From an uncultured bacterium (GTDB taxonomy: Bacteria; Bacillota; Clostridia; Lachnospirales; Lachnospiraceae), in contig CANPIC010000026.1 in assembly GCA_947574055.1 (NCBI GenBank), forward strand, positions 1 through 41,240: 41,240 nucleotides of DNA, written 5' to 3'. The position numbers and the translations under genes were made by a program. This document shows positions 7,228 to 15,748 of this stretch, piece by piece. The notes below the pieces were generated by a model. It did not search any database. It saw only the letters and a program-made list of their open reading frames with translations, and was not told where the DNA came from. The stretch's first letter is position 1; each line of letters starts with the position of its first letter.

Positions 7228-8958
7228 TCAGGCCGGATTGCGCAGCCAGGCGTCATCGACCACCAGACATTTGATCTGTGGATACACGCCTTCGCTGAAA
7301 GCCGCCTGTCTGCGCTTTGCTGCCCCGCTGTCGCTCTCCTCGCCGCTCAGACGGAAGGTATACAGATCCGGCAGACTGTCCAAAAATCCGAAATCCGTCA
7401 GACCTGCCTGTTCCAAATCCAGATACTGCAATGACTTACAGCGCGGGAGCAGATCACCCCACGCGGGAGCCGCTGTATCGGCCTTACCCCCGTCTTTGCC
7501 AAAGGTAGACCCTCCTTCTTTTTCATATCCCATCTCATTGAGCCTGGAAAACATACTGATCCGCAGCGTCAGTGAAGTAAGGTCGGGAAGTTCGCACAAC
7601 CACTCTGGCTCCGCCAACGGTTTTGCAGAGACAATGGTGAGTTCCTGCAGCGAGGGACAGTTTTTCAGTACCTCATAATCCGTGGCGCTGCCGATTTCCA
7701 GTGTCAGCTGCTGCAGATTGGGCAATACGGCAATGTCCTGCAGAGTCGTCAGGTTATAGTCCGCGCATACCGGATCTTTTGGCACCAGTCCGCCCACCGA
7801 CACAGTGTCTCTGCCGGGAATGGGGCTTTCCGTCATAGTCACTTCCCTGATCCAGGCCAGGTCACTCGCACGCAAAGGTCTGTCGATAAACTCTTCGAAT
7901 TCCTGATCTGACATATCCTTATAGCTCCCAGTGGCAATCCGCAGCAGTTCTTCCCACTCCTTTGACACAAAAGTAATCTCTCTGTCTGCCCCTTTCAAAG
8001 GCAGATCCGTCACCGGCGCATACAGATCCGCCGCCAGGGCAAAGGGATTGTGCAGGTCATCCCAGGCCCAGTTCTCATGTCCCAAATAAGGGCGGTATTT
8101 GAGCTGTTCAAAGTTCTTTTCTCCTTTGGTCTCTTCGTAAGAAGCCGCCATGTAACGGGTGATCTCCTCTATGGCATAATCACATACCGTCTCCCCACCC
8201 ACCGTCTCCAGTGGGCAGCTCCCGATAAATTCCGCCAGGAACCGCTCCCCCGTCACATAGGCTACGGCATACTGTACCCTCTCTTCTCCCGCGCTGCAGA
8301 CAAAACTGTAAAATAAAAGTTCCCTCTCGTCTGCTCTCAGATACCGTTCGAAGCGAAAGTCAGAAAACTTTATATTCTCTGTCTTGCCGGCACTCTCGCG
8401 AATCTGTTTTTGCATTTCCTTCCAAGTATCTCCCACCCCATCCGGAAAAAGGCGGTTTTCCGTTATATGCAGGCAGACGTCCGCCTCTGAGCCCTCAGGC
8501 CAGACAACCTCCAGACAGGGTTCTCCTGATCTGCTGCCAAATACCCAGTCTGCCGGGACATCATAAGAGCAGGCCGCGGAAGAAAAACCGCCTTTGCTGT
8601 TTGTCTGCTTTTTGATATAACAGGTTTTCGGCTTCTTTCCATCTGGTTTTGGCAGGCCGTCACTCTTTCCCGCCACTTCCAGAAGCGACAGCGTAATCCA
8701 GTTTTTCTGCGCCCCTTTTGGTATCTCTTCTGTCACCGGATATCGCTGCGCGCGATTGCCGATCCGTACCTCCCGGCCCGAAGCCGCGGTTTCCCGGGTC
8801 GTCATACTGCCTTCCGGTGTGACACGCCCTTCTTTCCCTTCTGCCGTCATGGAACAGGACGCCAGGAAAACCGCCGCTGACAGCAGCATCCCTCCGCCTG
8901 CCACCCAGACCGATGTGGCCCGATGCCTGCTTGTAAGTTTGTCTTTTCGTTCTCTCAT
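7228..8958 (-). CDS. Large lipoprotein with leucine-rich-repeat-like C-terminus
   Basis: A 576-aa predicted lipoprotein with a basic N-terminus, a hydrophobic stretch and lipobox LASC, the cysteine being at about residue 35. Residues from about 45 to 390 show no family I recognise. From about residue 395 to the end, short leucine-rich units recur (LPNLQQLTLEIG, CPSLQELTIVSA, LPDLTSLTLRIS, CKSLQYLDLEQAGLTDFGFL, LPDLYTFRLSG), spaced 20-45 residues apart, as in irregular leucine-rich repeats. The ATG at 8958 has GGAGG 6 nt upstream; a GTG at 8976 overlaps that signal and is less likely. It stands alone between the alpha-galactosidase terminator and a convergent AraC gene. A role in binding extracellular proteins or surface ligands is a guess from the repeats. 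Confidence 0.75.
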   Translation of the reverse strand: MRERKDKLTSRHRATSVWVAGGGMLLSAAVFLASCSMTAEGKEGRVTPEGSMTTRETAASGREVRIGNRAQRYPVTEEIPKGAQKNWITLSLLEVAGKSDGLPKPDGKKPKTCYIKKQTNSKGGFSSAACSYDVPADWVFGSRSGEPCLEVVWPEGSEADVCLHITENRLFPDGVGDTWKEMQKQIRESAGKTENIKFSDFRFERYLRADERELLFYSFVCSAGEERVQYAVAYVTGERFLAEFIGSCPLETVGGETVCDYAIEEITRYMAASYEETKGEKNFEQLKYRPYLGHENWAWDDLHNPFALAADLYAPVTDLPLKGADREITFVSKEWEELLRIATGSYKDMSDQEFEEFIDRPLRASDLAWIREVTMTESPIPGRDTVSVGGLVPKDPVCADYNLTTLQDIAVLPNLQQLTLEIGSATDYEVLKNCPSLQELTIVSAKPLAEPEWLCELPDLTSLTLRISMFSRLNEMGYEKEGGSTFGKDGGKADTAAPAWGDLLPRCKSLQYLDLEQAGLTDFGFLDSLPDLYTFRLSGEESDSGAAKRRQAAFSEGVYPQIKCLVVDDAWLRNPA

Positions 8959-9116
8959 ATCCTTCCTCCCCCTCACTGCTTATGCTTTTATTGTCAGATA
9001 TGGCCTGTGGCTGTTTTCTGATCTCTTCCGCAACTATCGTAGCATATGTTTGTATCAAAGTTGCATCATAAAAGCCAGTGTGAACAACGGTTGGCAGCCA
9101 TGATCATGCATTGTGC

Positions 9117-9156
9117 GAAAAAATAAAACAGGCCGGAATCCCGGCCCGTTTTATTT
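9117..9156 (-). terminator. Terminator of the alpha-galactoside operon
   Basis: GGCCGG and CCGGCC (9131-9136, 9141-9146) form a tight stem flanked by AAATAAAAC and GTTTTATTT, which extend it. On the minus strand the stem is followed by TTTTATTTTTT. It lies 25 nt after the alpha-galactosidase stop codon. Confidence 0.85.
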
Positions 9157-9181
9157 ATCTACTCATTCTCCCCAAAATGTG

Positions 9182-11371
9182 TCACAGTTTCTCCGTTAAC
9201 CAAATCTGATAAGACAGGTATTCTCCCAGCTCCGCAGGCAGGGGCAGTCCTGCTTCCATCAGCGCACTGCCATAATAGCTTCTGCCACTGACCTTATCTT
9301 CGTACAGCGCATCCCTTTTCAGCCCTCTTAGCCTCACATAGCTGACAGGCATATTGAGATTGCTGCTCTGCATTGTCATAACAGCGCTCACCATTGCCGT
9401 TTCGCCGTCCGCAGACACAAACATCCAGGCGGTATAGACATCGTCAAAGGGACTGGACAGACGGTAGTAATCGCCTGTCAGTACCAGTTCCGCATATTGC
9501 TTGTATGTTCTGACCTGCTCTCTGACCTCTGCCTTCTCATCCTCGCTCATCCGATCCGGGTCCAGTTCATAGCCGAAACCGCCGCCGGCCATGGCCACCA
9601 CACTGCGGGTATGAAGGCTGACGCTGCGGCCCGTCTGATGATTGGGTACGGCGGATACATGTGCCCCCACCGAAGAAGCCGGATAAAAGAAAGAGGTTCC
9701 GTACTGAATCTTCAGCCGGTCCAGTGCATCGGTATTATCGCTGCACCAGATCTGAGGCGTATAATACAGCATCCCAGCGTCAAAGCGTCCGCCGCCGCCG
9801 CTGCAGCCCTCGATCAGCATATTCGGATACCGCTCCAGCAGCCTCTCGAGAAACTCATACACACCCAGCACATAGTCATGGGTCACCTTGCCGGCACTTC
9901 TCTCCTGGGAATAGATATCCGAAATGCTCCGGTTCATATCCCATTTTACATACTCTACATTGCCCTGATCCAGTACACTGCAGATCTGCCGGAATATATG
10001 CTCCCGTATTTCTGCTCTGGAGAAGTCAAGCACCAGCTGATTTCTGGCATGTACCGGCTTCCTGCCCGGAATCTGGATCGCCCAGTCGGGATGCTCTCTG
10101 TAGAGTTCGCTGTCCTCAGAGATCATCTCCGGCTCAATCCAGATCCCAAACTTCACGCCCAGCCGGTTAATGCGCGCAATCAACTCACCCAGCGTACAGC
10201 CCAGTTTTTCCTCGTTTACCTGCCAGTCGCCAAGGCCGCTGTTGTCATCCTCCCGTTTCCCGAACCAGCCGTCATCCATCACGACCATGTCAATCCCCAG
10301 AGAAGCCGCTTCTTCGGCCAGTTTGCAGATTTTTTCACCGTTAAAATCAAAATAAACCGCTTCCCAGCTGTTCAGAAGCACCGGTCGCAGAGCCTGTCTG
10401 TACTTTCCTCTGCAAATATGATTTCTGATACAACGATGATAATGGCCGGACAGTTCTCCCAGTCCTCTGTCAGAATAGCAGAGCACTGTCTCAGGCACGG
10501 TCAGCACCTCACCCCGTTCCAGTGTATAGTGAAGCAGATCCCTCTGAAGCCCCATCATCACTCTGGTCTGGTCAAACTGGTCTTTTTCCGCTTCGAAGAG
10601 AAAGCTGCCGCTGTAAACAAACATCATGCCATAGCATCGGCCCATCTCTTCCGTCGTCCCCCGCTCGGCAATGATAACCGCCGGATTATACTGATGACTG
10701 GAAGTCCCTCTGCGGCTCCCGATGGAAAAGCTGCCGTGGGCAATCTCCCTGCGCTGGAAACTGCGCTCCATGGCATGCCTTCCATAGAAACTGATCAGGT
10801 CATAACTGCCTGCCAGAAAATCCAGGCAGGCACCGGCCGCCTTCTCCACGATGACATCCTCGCTTCCCAGATTGGTGATTTTCACACTTCTCGTAATGAT
10901 ATCTTCCTTCTCCAGCACACCGTACAGAAGCTGCACCCGCACGCCGCTCACATGGTCTTCCAGCAGGATCTCCAGTGTCTGCGCTTCCTCTTCCCCGGCA
11001 TATACAGCCGGCAGCCCTTTCAGATCATACTTGCCCGCTCTGATCTCATGACTCACATAACGCAGATCACAGCAGTCAGAACCGTCCCCGTTGTGAATCA
11101 CGAGAGCGGTACTGCGGTAATCTCCGGTTCCCATTGTGGGATACTCCTGCGGCAGCGCATCCATAGAATAGGTCCGATCCCCGCCTGCATCGGCCGGGTT
11201 CCCCGAAAAACCCCTGTCTATATAAGTCAGGAGATAATCCATGCTTCCGGTAATCCGGGCACCATAATACAGGTGCAGCAGAAAACCGTAGTCGTCTACC
11301 TTCATCTGATAAGTTGTATTCTCCGTATCCAATGTAAAAATATGACTCGCCGAATGATAGTAAATTGCCAT
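9182..11371 (-). CDS. aga: Alpha-galactosidase, glycoside hydrolase family 36
   Basis: A 729-aa cytoplasmic enzyme that hydrolyses terminal alpha-1,6-galactose from melibiose, raffinose and stachyose; no signal peptide is present. The nucleophile region VKWDMNR places Asp at residue 478, and the acid/base region SDNTDALDRL places the second Asp at residue 548. Both numbers and the length agree with the well-studied Geobacillus AgaA type. The conserved segments VVMDDGWFGKRDDN-like (here VVMDDGWFGKREDDN) and IEGCSGGGGRFDAGML are also present. AGGAG lies 7 nt before the ATG. It is the last gene of the importer operon, separated from the second permease by 171 nt holding a strong hairpin, so its expression may differ from the transporter genes. 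Confidence 0.97.
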   Translation of the reverse strand: MAIYYHSASHIFTLDTENTTYQMKVDDYGFLLHLYYGARITGSMDYLLTYIDRGFSGNPADAGGDRTYSMDALPQEYPTMGTGDYRSTALVIHNGDGSDCCDLRYVSHEIRAGKYDLKGLPAVYAGEEEAQTLEILLEDHVSGVRVQLLYGVLEKEDIITRSVKITNLGSEDVIVEKAAGACLDFLAGSYDLISFYGRHAMERSFQRREIAHGSFSIGSRRGTSSHQYNPAVIIAERGTTEEMGRCYGMMFVYSGSFLFEAEKDQFDQTRVMMGLQRDLLHYTLERGEVLTVPETVLCYSDRGLGELSGHYHRCIRNHICRGKYRQALRPVLLNSWEAVYFDFNGEKICKLAEEAASLGIDMVVMDDGWFGKREDDNSGLGDWQVNEEKLGCTLGELIARINRLGVKFGIWIEPEMISEDSELYREHPDWAIQIPGRKPVHARNQLVLDFSRAEIREHIFRQICSVLDQGNVEYVKWDMNRSISDIYSQERSAGKVTHDYVLGVYEFLERLLERYPNMLIEGCSGGGGRFDAGMLYYTPQIWCSDNTDALDRLKIQYGTSFFYPASSVGAHVSAVPNHQTGRSVSLHTRSVVAMAGGGFGYELDPDRMSEDEKAEVREQVRTYKQYAELVLTGDYYRLSSPFDDVYTAWMFVSADGETAMVSAVMTMQSSNLNMPVSYVRLRGLKRDALYEDKVSGRSYYGSALMEAGLPLPAELGEYLSYQIWLTEKL

Positions 11372-11401
11372 GAATACTCTCCTTTTTGTCAGATTTTGTA
11401 C

Positions 11402-11433
11402 TTACGGCTCCGCCATGTAGCGCGGAGCCGTAA
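11402..11433. repeat. 12-bp perfect hairpin between permease and alpha-galactosidase genes
   Basis: TTACGGCTCCGC (11402-11413) pairs perfectly with GCGGAGCCGTAA (11422-11433) around an 8-nt loop. There is no U-tract on either side, so it is not a standard terminator. Its position inside an operon resembles mRNA-stabilising or processing hairpins. Confidence 0.7.
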
Positions 11434-11542
11434 CTGTGACGCTCTATCTGTAAGAAATGCCGGCAGACATTTGAAAGGTATCGGAACATGACACCGCCAA
11501 AGCATTTCGCAGACAGCTCACATCATTCCTATGTTATTTCAG

Positions 11543-12388
11543 TTATTTCACTGCTCCGTTCACGACACCGTTCAGAATCTGCTTCTGGCAGACGATATAG
11601 AAGATCAGAATCGGAACAAGAGACAGCAGGTAAGAGGCAAATGCCAGGTTGTAGTTCGTACCGAACTGGGACTGGAAGTTAAGCTGTGCCAGCGGCAATG
11701 TGTTCTTGCCGGAACCTGCCATGATAACAAGAGGTGTCATCACATCGTTCCAGACCGCCAGTGCCGTCAGTACCGCAACGGTGGCATGCATGGGCTTCAT
11801 GATCGGGAAAATGATCTTCCAGTAAGTCGTCCATGTGGATGCACCGTCCACCCTTGCCGCTTCTTCCAGGGCAATCGGTATATTAACAAGATAGCCCGAA
11901 TACAAAAGTATATTCATCGGCATATAGAATACCACATAAAGGATAATAACGCCAGCCCAATTTGCAAGATGTAATTCTGCAGTCTGTTTTGCCAGAGGCA
12001 TCATCAGGATTGCAAACGGAACGAACATACCGCTGACAATGAACAGATAGACAAAGCTGTAAAATTTGCTGTGGGCTTTGTTTCTTCCCAGCGCATATCC
12101 CATCAGGGAATGCAGCGCCAGTGACAGTGCCACCGTACATGCCGTGATCAAAAGGCTGTTGCCAAGGGAACGCCAGAAATCCGTTACCACCATGGCTTCT
12201 CTGAAGTTGGCAAGGCTCCATGTCTTTGGCAGGGAGAGGATGCCGCTGATGCTGTTAGTCATTTCCGACGGCTGCTTGAATGCAATCATAACCGTCATAT
12301 AAAGCGGAAAGATGATAGTGGAAAGGCCGAGAATCAGAAAGACCATCGGACCGTATACGGACGCTTTGAGCTTTTTTGTCTCCGTCAT
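11543..12388 (-). CDS. Sugar ABC transporter permease, MalG/MsmG type
   Basis: A 281-aa inner-membrane permease of the carbohydrate uptake CUT1 class, probably partnering the permease encoded upstream to import alpha-galactosides. The N-terminus has one long hydrophobic helix after a basic start. The EAA motif facing the ATPase is visible as LEEAARVDGASTWTTYWKI, followed by the FPIMKP turn. AGGAGG lies 7 nt before the ATG. The start overlaps the preceding permease stop as ATGA, so translation is coupled. Substrate assignment to raffinose or melibiose follows from the adjacent alpha-galactosidase gene. Confidence 0.94.
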   Translation of the reverse strand: MTETKKLKASVYGPMVFLILGLSTIIFPLYMTVMIAFKQPSEMTNSISGILSLPKTWSLANFREAMVVTDFWRSLGNSLLITACTVALSLALHSLMGYALGRNKAHSKFYSFVYLFIVSGMFVPFAILMMPLAKQTAELHLANWAGVIILYVVFYMPMNILLYSGYLVNIPIALEEAARVDGASTWTTYWKIIFPIMKPMHATVAVLTALAVWNDVMTPLVIMAGSGKNTLPLAQLNFQSQFGTNYNLAFASYLLSLVPILIFYIVCQKQILNGVVNGAVK

Positions 12389-13245
12389 AACTGTTCCTCC
12401 TTACTGCTTGAGAATTTCATCTGTGCAACCGATACACATGCGATCACAATAAAGAATACAACCGCGTTGGCACTCTGGAAACCGAACTGTCCGCCTGACA
12501 TACCGTTGTTGTAAATCAGGTAGGAGATAGATTCCGTACTCTGTGCCGGTCCGCCTTTTGTCAAAGCCATGATCTGATCAAATACCATCAGGAAGTTTTT
12601 CACACAAAGCACCATATTGATGGAAAAGAACGGAATGATCAGCGGGAAGGTCAGATATTTAAACTGTTTCCAGCCGGTAGCACCGTCCAGCCCGCCTGCC
12701 TCGTATACATCTTCCGGTACGGTCTGCAGACCGGAGATATAGATGATCGTGTTCATGGCAATGGCCTGCCATGCACATACCACTACGATCCCGATCCATG
12801 CAGACTTGGGGTCTGAGAGAATACTGGTGGAGTTCATGCCCATCATATTTGCCACTGCCGGCAGGATATATGTAAAGAAATAGTTGAAAATATAACCTAC
12901 AACCAGCGCGCCCAGAATGTTGGGCAGAAAATATGCGCCTCTGAAAAAACTCTTGGCGCGGATTTTACTGTTCAGCGCCAGTGCCAGCACCAGGCTGAGT
13001 ACATTTACCACCACCGTGGTCACAATAGCGAGTTTAAAGGTAAACAGATAGGATTTTCCTACACGGCCGTCAGAAAACAGGTCGATATAATTGCGAAAAC
13101 CTACCCAGTTATAACTGCCAAAGCCCTTAAAATTGGTGAAGCTGTAGATTACACCCCTGATCAGCGGAATCGTATTGAAGCAGATAAACAGCGCCAGAAT
13201 GGGAATTGTAATCATTAAAAATGTTCGTTGTCTGTCATTTTTCAT
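12385..13245 (-). CDS. Sugar ABC transporter permease, MalF/MsmF type
   Basis: A 286-aa permease of the CUT1 class with about six membrane segments. Its EAA motif reads VYEAGGLDGATGWKQFKYL followed by TFPLI. It is the second gene after the solute-binding lipoprotein (17-nt gap) and overlaps the following permease gene. AGGAG lies 10 nt before the ATG at 13245. With the other permease it would form the heterodimeric channel. No ATPase gene lies in this operon, so the pair probably uses a shared MsmK/MsiK-type ATPase encoded elsewhere, as is known for many Gram-positive CUT1 importers. Confidence 0.94.
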   Translation of the reverse strand: MKNDRQRTFLMITIPILALFICFNTIPLIRGVIYSFTNFKGFGSYNWVGFRNYIDLFSDGRVGKSYLFTFKLAIVTTVVVNVLSLVLALALNSKIRAKSFFRGAYFLPNILGALVVGYIFNYFFTYILPAVANMMGMNSTSILSDPKSAWIGIVVVCAWQAIAMNTIIYISGLQTVPEDVYEAGGLDGATGWKQFKYLTFPLIIPFFSINMVLCVKNFLMVFDQIMALTKGGPAQSTESISYLIYNNGMSGGQFGFQSANAVVFFIVIACVSVAQMKFSSSKEEQL

Positions 13246-13262
13246 TTCTGCCTTTCTCCTTT

Positions 13263-14555
13263 CTACTGCGCGCCTGCACTTCCGTTCTGCTTTTCATACT
13301 CCTGTACCATGCGGATGATATCTCTGTTATACCGCTGCCAGTCCGAATCGAACTTGGCCAGAAAAGCATCCACATCTTTATTCAGCAGGAAGGTCTGAAG
13401 CTGCGCGTCCACTGCCATTTCAGCCGGATAATAGTGATCCTGGTAGTCCGTCATATTACCTGCCACAATATACTCCGACATACCATCCAGCATGGGAGCC
13501 AGTTTGAAGTCTCCGTTTTTGCAGGGAACCGCATTCTGCGCGTCAATATACTGCTGCAGATTCTCGTCTGCCAGCAAAAAGTCCAGCACCTCATAGGCCG
13601 CTTCTTTATTGGGGCAGTCAGCCGTTACACAAAACTGCAAGTCAATACCGGAATTGAGCGTATTGCCATCCTTTGTATCACTTGCAGGCATCACAAAGGA
13701 ATCCACATTCAGATCCGGATTGACAGAAAGGATCTGGGGCACCGCATAGCTGCCGATGGGATACATCGCAGATTCGCCTCTGGCAAAAGCGGTGCAGGCA
13801 TCATTATAATTATAAGCGAAAGGATCTGCAGGACCATACTGCAGCAGAGACAGATAACGCTCTGACAGTTCCCTGTATTCTGTGGTAAAGGTCGTCTGTC
13901 CCCTGTTCACCTGCTTGGTCGTATCGGCAGGGGAAAGATCCACCGCCATGGCATTCCAAGGTGCCAGGCAGGTCCATGTATCCTTAAAACCGAAGTAAAA
14001 AGGCTGGATCCCTTCCGCCTGTATTGCATCACAGAGTAGATTCAGTTCTTCCCAGGTCTCCGGAATCTTCCATCCGTGCTCTTCAAACATGTCCCGGTTG
14101 TAAAGGACACCAGCCGCATTGGCCACATAAGGCACGGCAAAGGTTCCTTCCTTGGGCACGAACTCCAGTGCTTCGCCAATATCAATATATGCCTGTTTGA
14201 TATCTGCAAGGCCCGGATAATCGGAAACGTCAGATAAGATTTCGGCATCCACAAAGTAGGAATAGTTAATATCCCCCCCTATCCCGATGATATCCGGATA
14301 GTCTTCTCTGATGAATCTGGTTCTCAAAATTGTCATTGCATCATTGGGAGAACTGATTGTCAGATGGATGTCATCATGGGTTGCATTAAACGCTTCTTCC
14401 ACTTTGGTGAAGTAATTGGCCGCTTCCGGTTTATACTGCACGATCTCAATTTCCGTCTTTCCGGTGTCCGCCGAAGAGCCGCATCCCGTCACAGCAAAGG
14501 TGGTCAGCATACCGCATAATGCCAGCTTTAAAAATGTTATCGTTTTTCTTTTCAT
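13263..14555 (-). CDS. Extracellular sugar-binding lipoprotein (family 1 SBP, MsmE-like)
   Basis: A 430-aa lipoprotein that should capture alpha-galactosides outside the cell and pass them to the two permeases. The signal sequence ends in the lipobox VTGC with cysteine at about residue 25. The mature protein has the solute-binding family 1 pattern (EIEIVQYKPEAANYF at the start; NRDMFEEHGWKIPETWEELN and FARGESAMYPIGSYAVPQI further on). The ATG at 14555 is the only in-frame ATG after the AGGAG signal; the spacing of 13 nt is rather long. First gene of the operon, with a promoter just upstream. The exact sugar is inferred from the alpha-galactosidase gene in the same operon. Confidence 0.95.
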   Translation of the reverse strand: MKRKTITFLKLALCGMLTTFAVTGCGSSADTGKTEIEIVQYKPEAANYFTKVEEAFNATHDDIHLTISSPNDAMTILRTRFIREDYPDIIGIGGDINYSYFVDAEILSDVSDYPGLADIKQAYIDIGEALEFVPKEGTFAVPYVANAAGVLYNRDMFEEHGWKIPETWEELNLLCDAIQAEGIQPFYFGFKDTWTCLAPWNAMAVDLSPADTTKQVNRGQTTFTTEYRELSERYLSLLQYGPADPFAYNYNDACTAFARGESAMYPIGSYAVPQILSVNPDLNVDSFVMPASDTKDGNTLNSGIDLQFCVTADCPNKEAAYEVLDFLLADENLQQYIDAQNAVPCKNGDFKLAPMLDGMSEYIVAGNMTDYQDHYYPAEMAVDAQLQTFLLNKDVDAFLAKFDSDWQRYNRDIIRMVQEYEKQNGSAGAQ

Positions 14556-14588
14556 AGCATTTTCTCTTCTCCTTTCTTTGATAGGAAC

Positions 14589-14594
14589 ATTATA
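14589..14594 (-). promoter_or_regulatory. -10 element of the alpha-galactoside operon promoter
   Basis: A consensus TATAAT on the minus strand gives a start near 14582, 27 nt before the solute-binding protein start codon. The -35 hexamer at 17 nt spacing (TTATTG) is poor, as expected if the divergent AraC protein activates it. Confidence 0.55.
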
Positions 14595-14669
14595 ATATAC
14601 CATTATTGCAACAATAAATAGCTGTATTTTGGGTCTTTTATGCCTTAATGATGTTTTTTTATATATAGA

Positions 14670-14699
14670 TTGAAGTCACACGGCATTTTGGTATATAAT
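14670..14699 (+). promoter_or_regulatory. Promoter of the divergent AraC regulator gene
   Basis: TTGAAG (14670-14675) is followed after 18 nt by TATAAT (14694-14699). This gives a leader of about 115 nt before the regulator start codon. The two divergent -10 boxes lie about 100 nt apart, room for shared operator sites. Confidence 0.65.
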
Positions 14700-14821
14700 G
14701 TGCTTATCAGCCTTCGGAAAAGGTATACAAAGTCTACAAAAATTCGTTTTAATTTCTCAAAAAAACAGCAATATTGGTAACTCCCCACACAATTTTTCAG
14801 TCAGAAAGAACGAGGTCCTGT

Positions 14822-15682
14822 ATGAGCGAAGTCATTTTTTCCGTATTTCCCAGCGAGAATTTTATCGACATGGGGCTGTACCAGTTTGGCTGGGAGCAAT
14901 GCGATCCCTCCCATTCCTTCGGTCCGGCTGCCAGAAACCATTATCTCTTCCACTACTGTCTCTCCGGCACCGGCACACTCATTGCAACCAATACAAAAGG
15001 CGACTCTATCGCTTACCAGATCAAGAGTGGACAGGGCTTTATGCTCTTTCCCGGCCAGGTATCCACTTATATCGCAGACCCGGAAATCCCCTGGGAATAT
15101 ACCTGGGTGGAATTTGACGGCCTGCGGGCCAAGGAGACACTGGAACTGACCGGCCTGGGTCCCGATAATCCGGTCTACCGGGCCAGTCACAAAGACATCG
15201 CAGAGACAATGAAGGATGAGCTGCTCTATATCGTCAACCATAAGGACGAATCTTCCTTCCACCTGATCGGGCACCTCTATCTGTTTATTGACAGTCTGAT
15301 CCGCTCTTCCAGTTCCGTACATTCCCGTCGGGGGACCAGACTGCGCGATTTTTATATCAAGGAAGCCTTTTCTTATATAGAACAGAATTTTCAAAACGAT
15401 ATAACCGTTGAGGACGTGGCCGCTTCCTGCGGTCTGAACAGAAGCTATTTTGGCAAGATCTTCCGCGAAGCCATGGGAAAATCCCCACAGGAATTTCTCA
15501 TCGCCTATCGCATGACAAAGGCAACAGAACTGTTAAAACTGACAGAACTGCCCATCGCAGATATCGGCAATGCCGTGGGCTATCCCAATCAGCTTCATTT
15601 TTCCAGAGCATTTAAAAATGTCTATGGGGTATCTCCCAGACAGTGGAGAAATGAAAATGTGGCTAATCAGAAAGAGTTTTGA
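14822..15682 (+). CDS. AraC-family regulator, probable activator of the alpha-galactoside operon
   Basis: A 286-aa regulator. Its N-terminal sugar-sensing cupin domain contains HYCLSGTGTLIATNTKG and GQGFMLFPGQVSTY. The C-terminal 100 residues carry two helix-turn-helix motifs (VEDVAASCGLNRSYFGKIFR; PIADIGNAVGYPNQLHFSRAF) and end with the family signature YGVSPRQWR. The ATG at 14822 has GAGG 6 nt upstream; an in-frame TTG at 14774 lies in leader DNA and was not used. Its divergent arrangement with the importer and alpha-galactosidase genes is the usual layout of MsmR/RafR/MelR-like activators, so it probably responds to melibiose, raffinose or galactose. Confidence 0.93.
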   Translation: MSEVIFSVFPSENFIDMGLYQFGWEQCDPSHSFGPAARNHYLFHYCLSGTGTLIATNTKGDSIAYQIKSGQGFMLFPGQVSTYIADPEIPWEYTWVEFDGLRAKETLELTGLGPDNPVYRASHKDIAETMKDELLYIVNHKDESSFHLIGHLYLFIDSLIRSSSSVHSRRGTRLRDFYIKEAFSYIEQNFQNDITVEDVAASCGLNRSYFGKIFREAMGKSPQEFLIAYRMTKATELLKLTELPIADIGNAVGYPNQLHFSRAFKNVYGVSPRQWRNENVANQKEF

Positions 15683-15748
15683 ATACTCTTATGAATCAGA
15701 AAGGAGACTGCACATCCTGCATCCGGATGTTGCCGTCTCCTCACTCCC

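Noticed and set aside
9497-11491. 664-aa open frame on the plus strand across the alpha-galactosidase gene
   Set aside because: It is fully antisense to a GH36 gene with intact catalytic residues, has no ribosome binding site or recognisable domain, and its composition (many His, Gln, Ile) is that of a reverse-strand shadow.
14698-15117. 139-aa frame beginning upstream of the AraC gene
   Set aside because: Different frame from the AraC protein, which it overlaps; it begins inside the promoter and no ribosome binding site is present.
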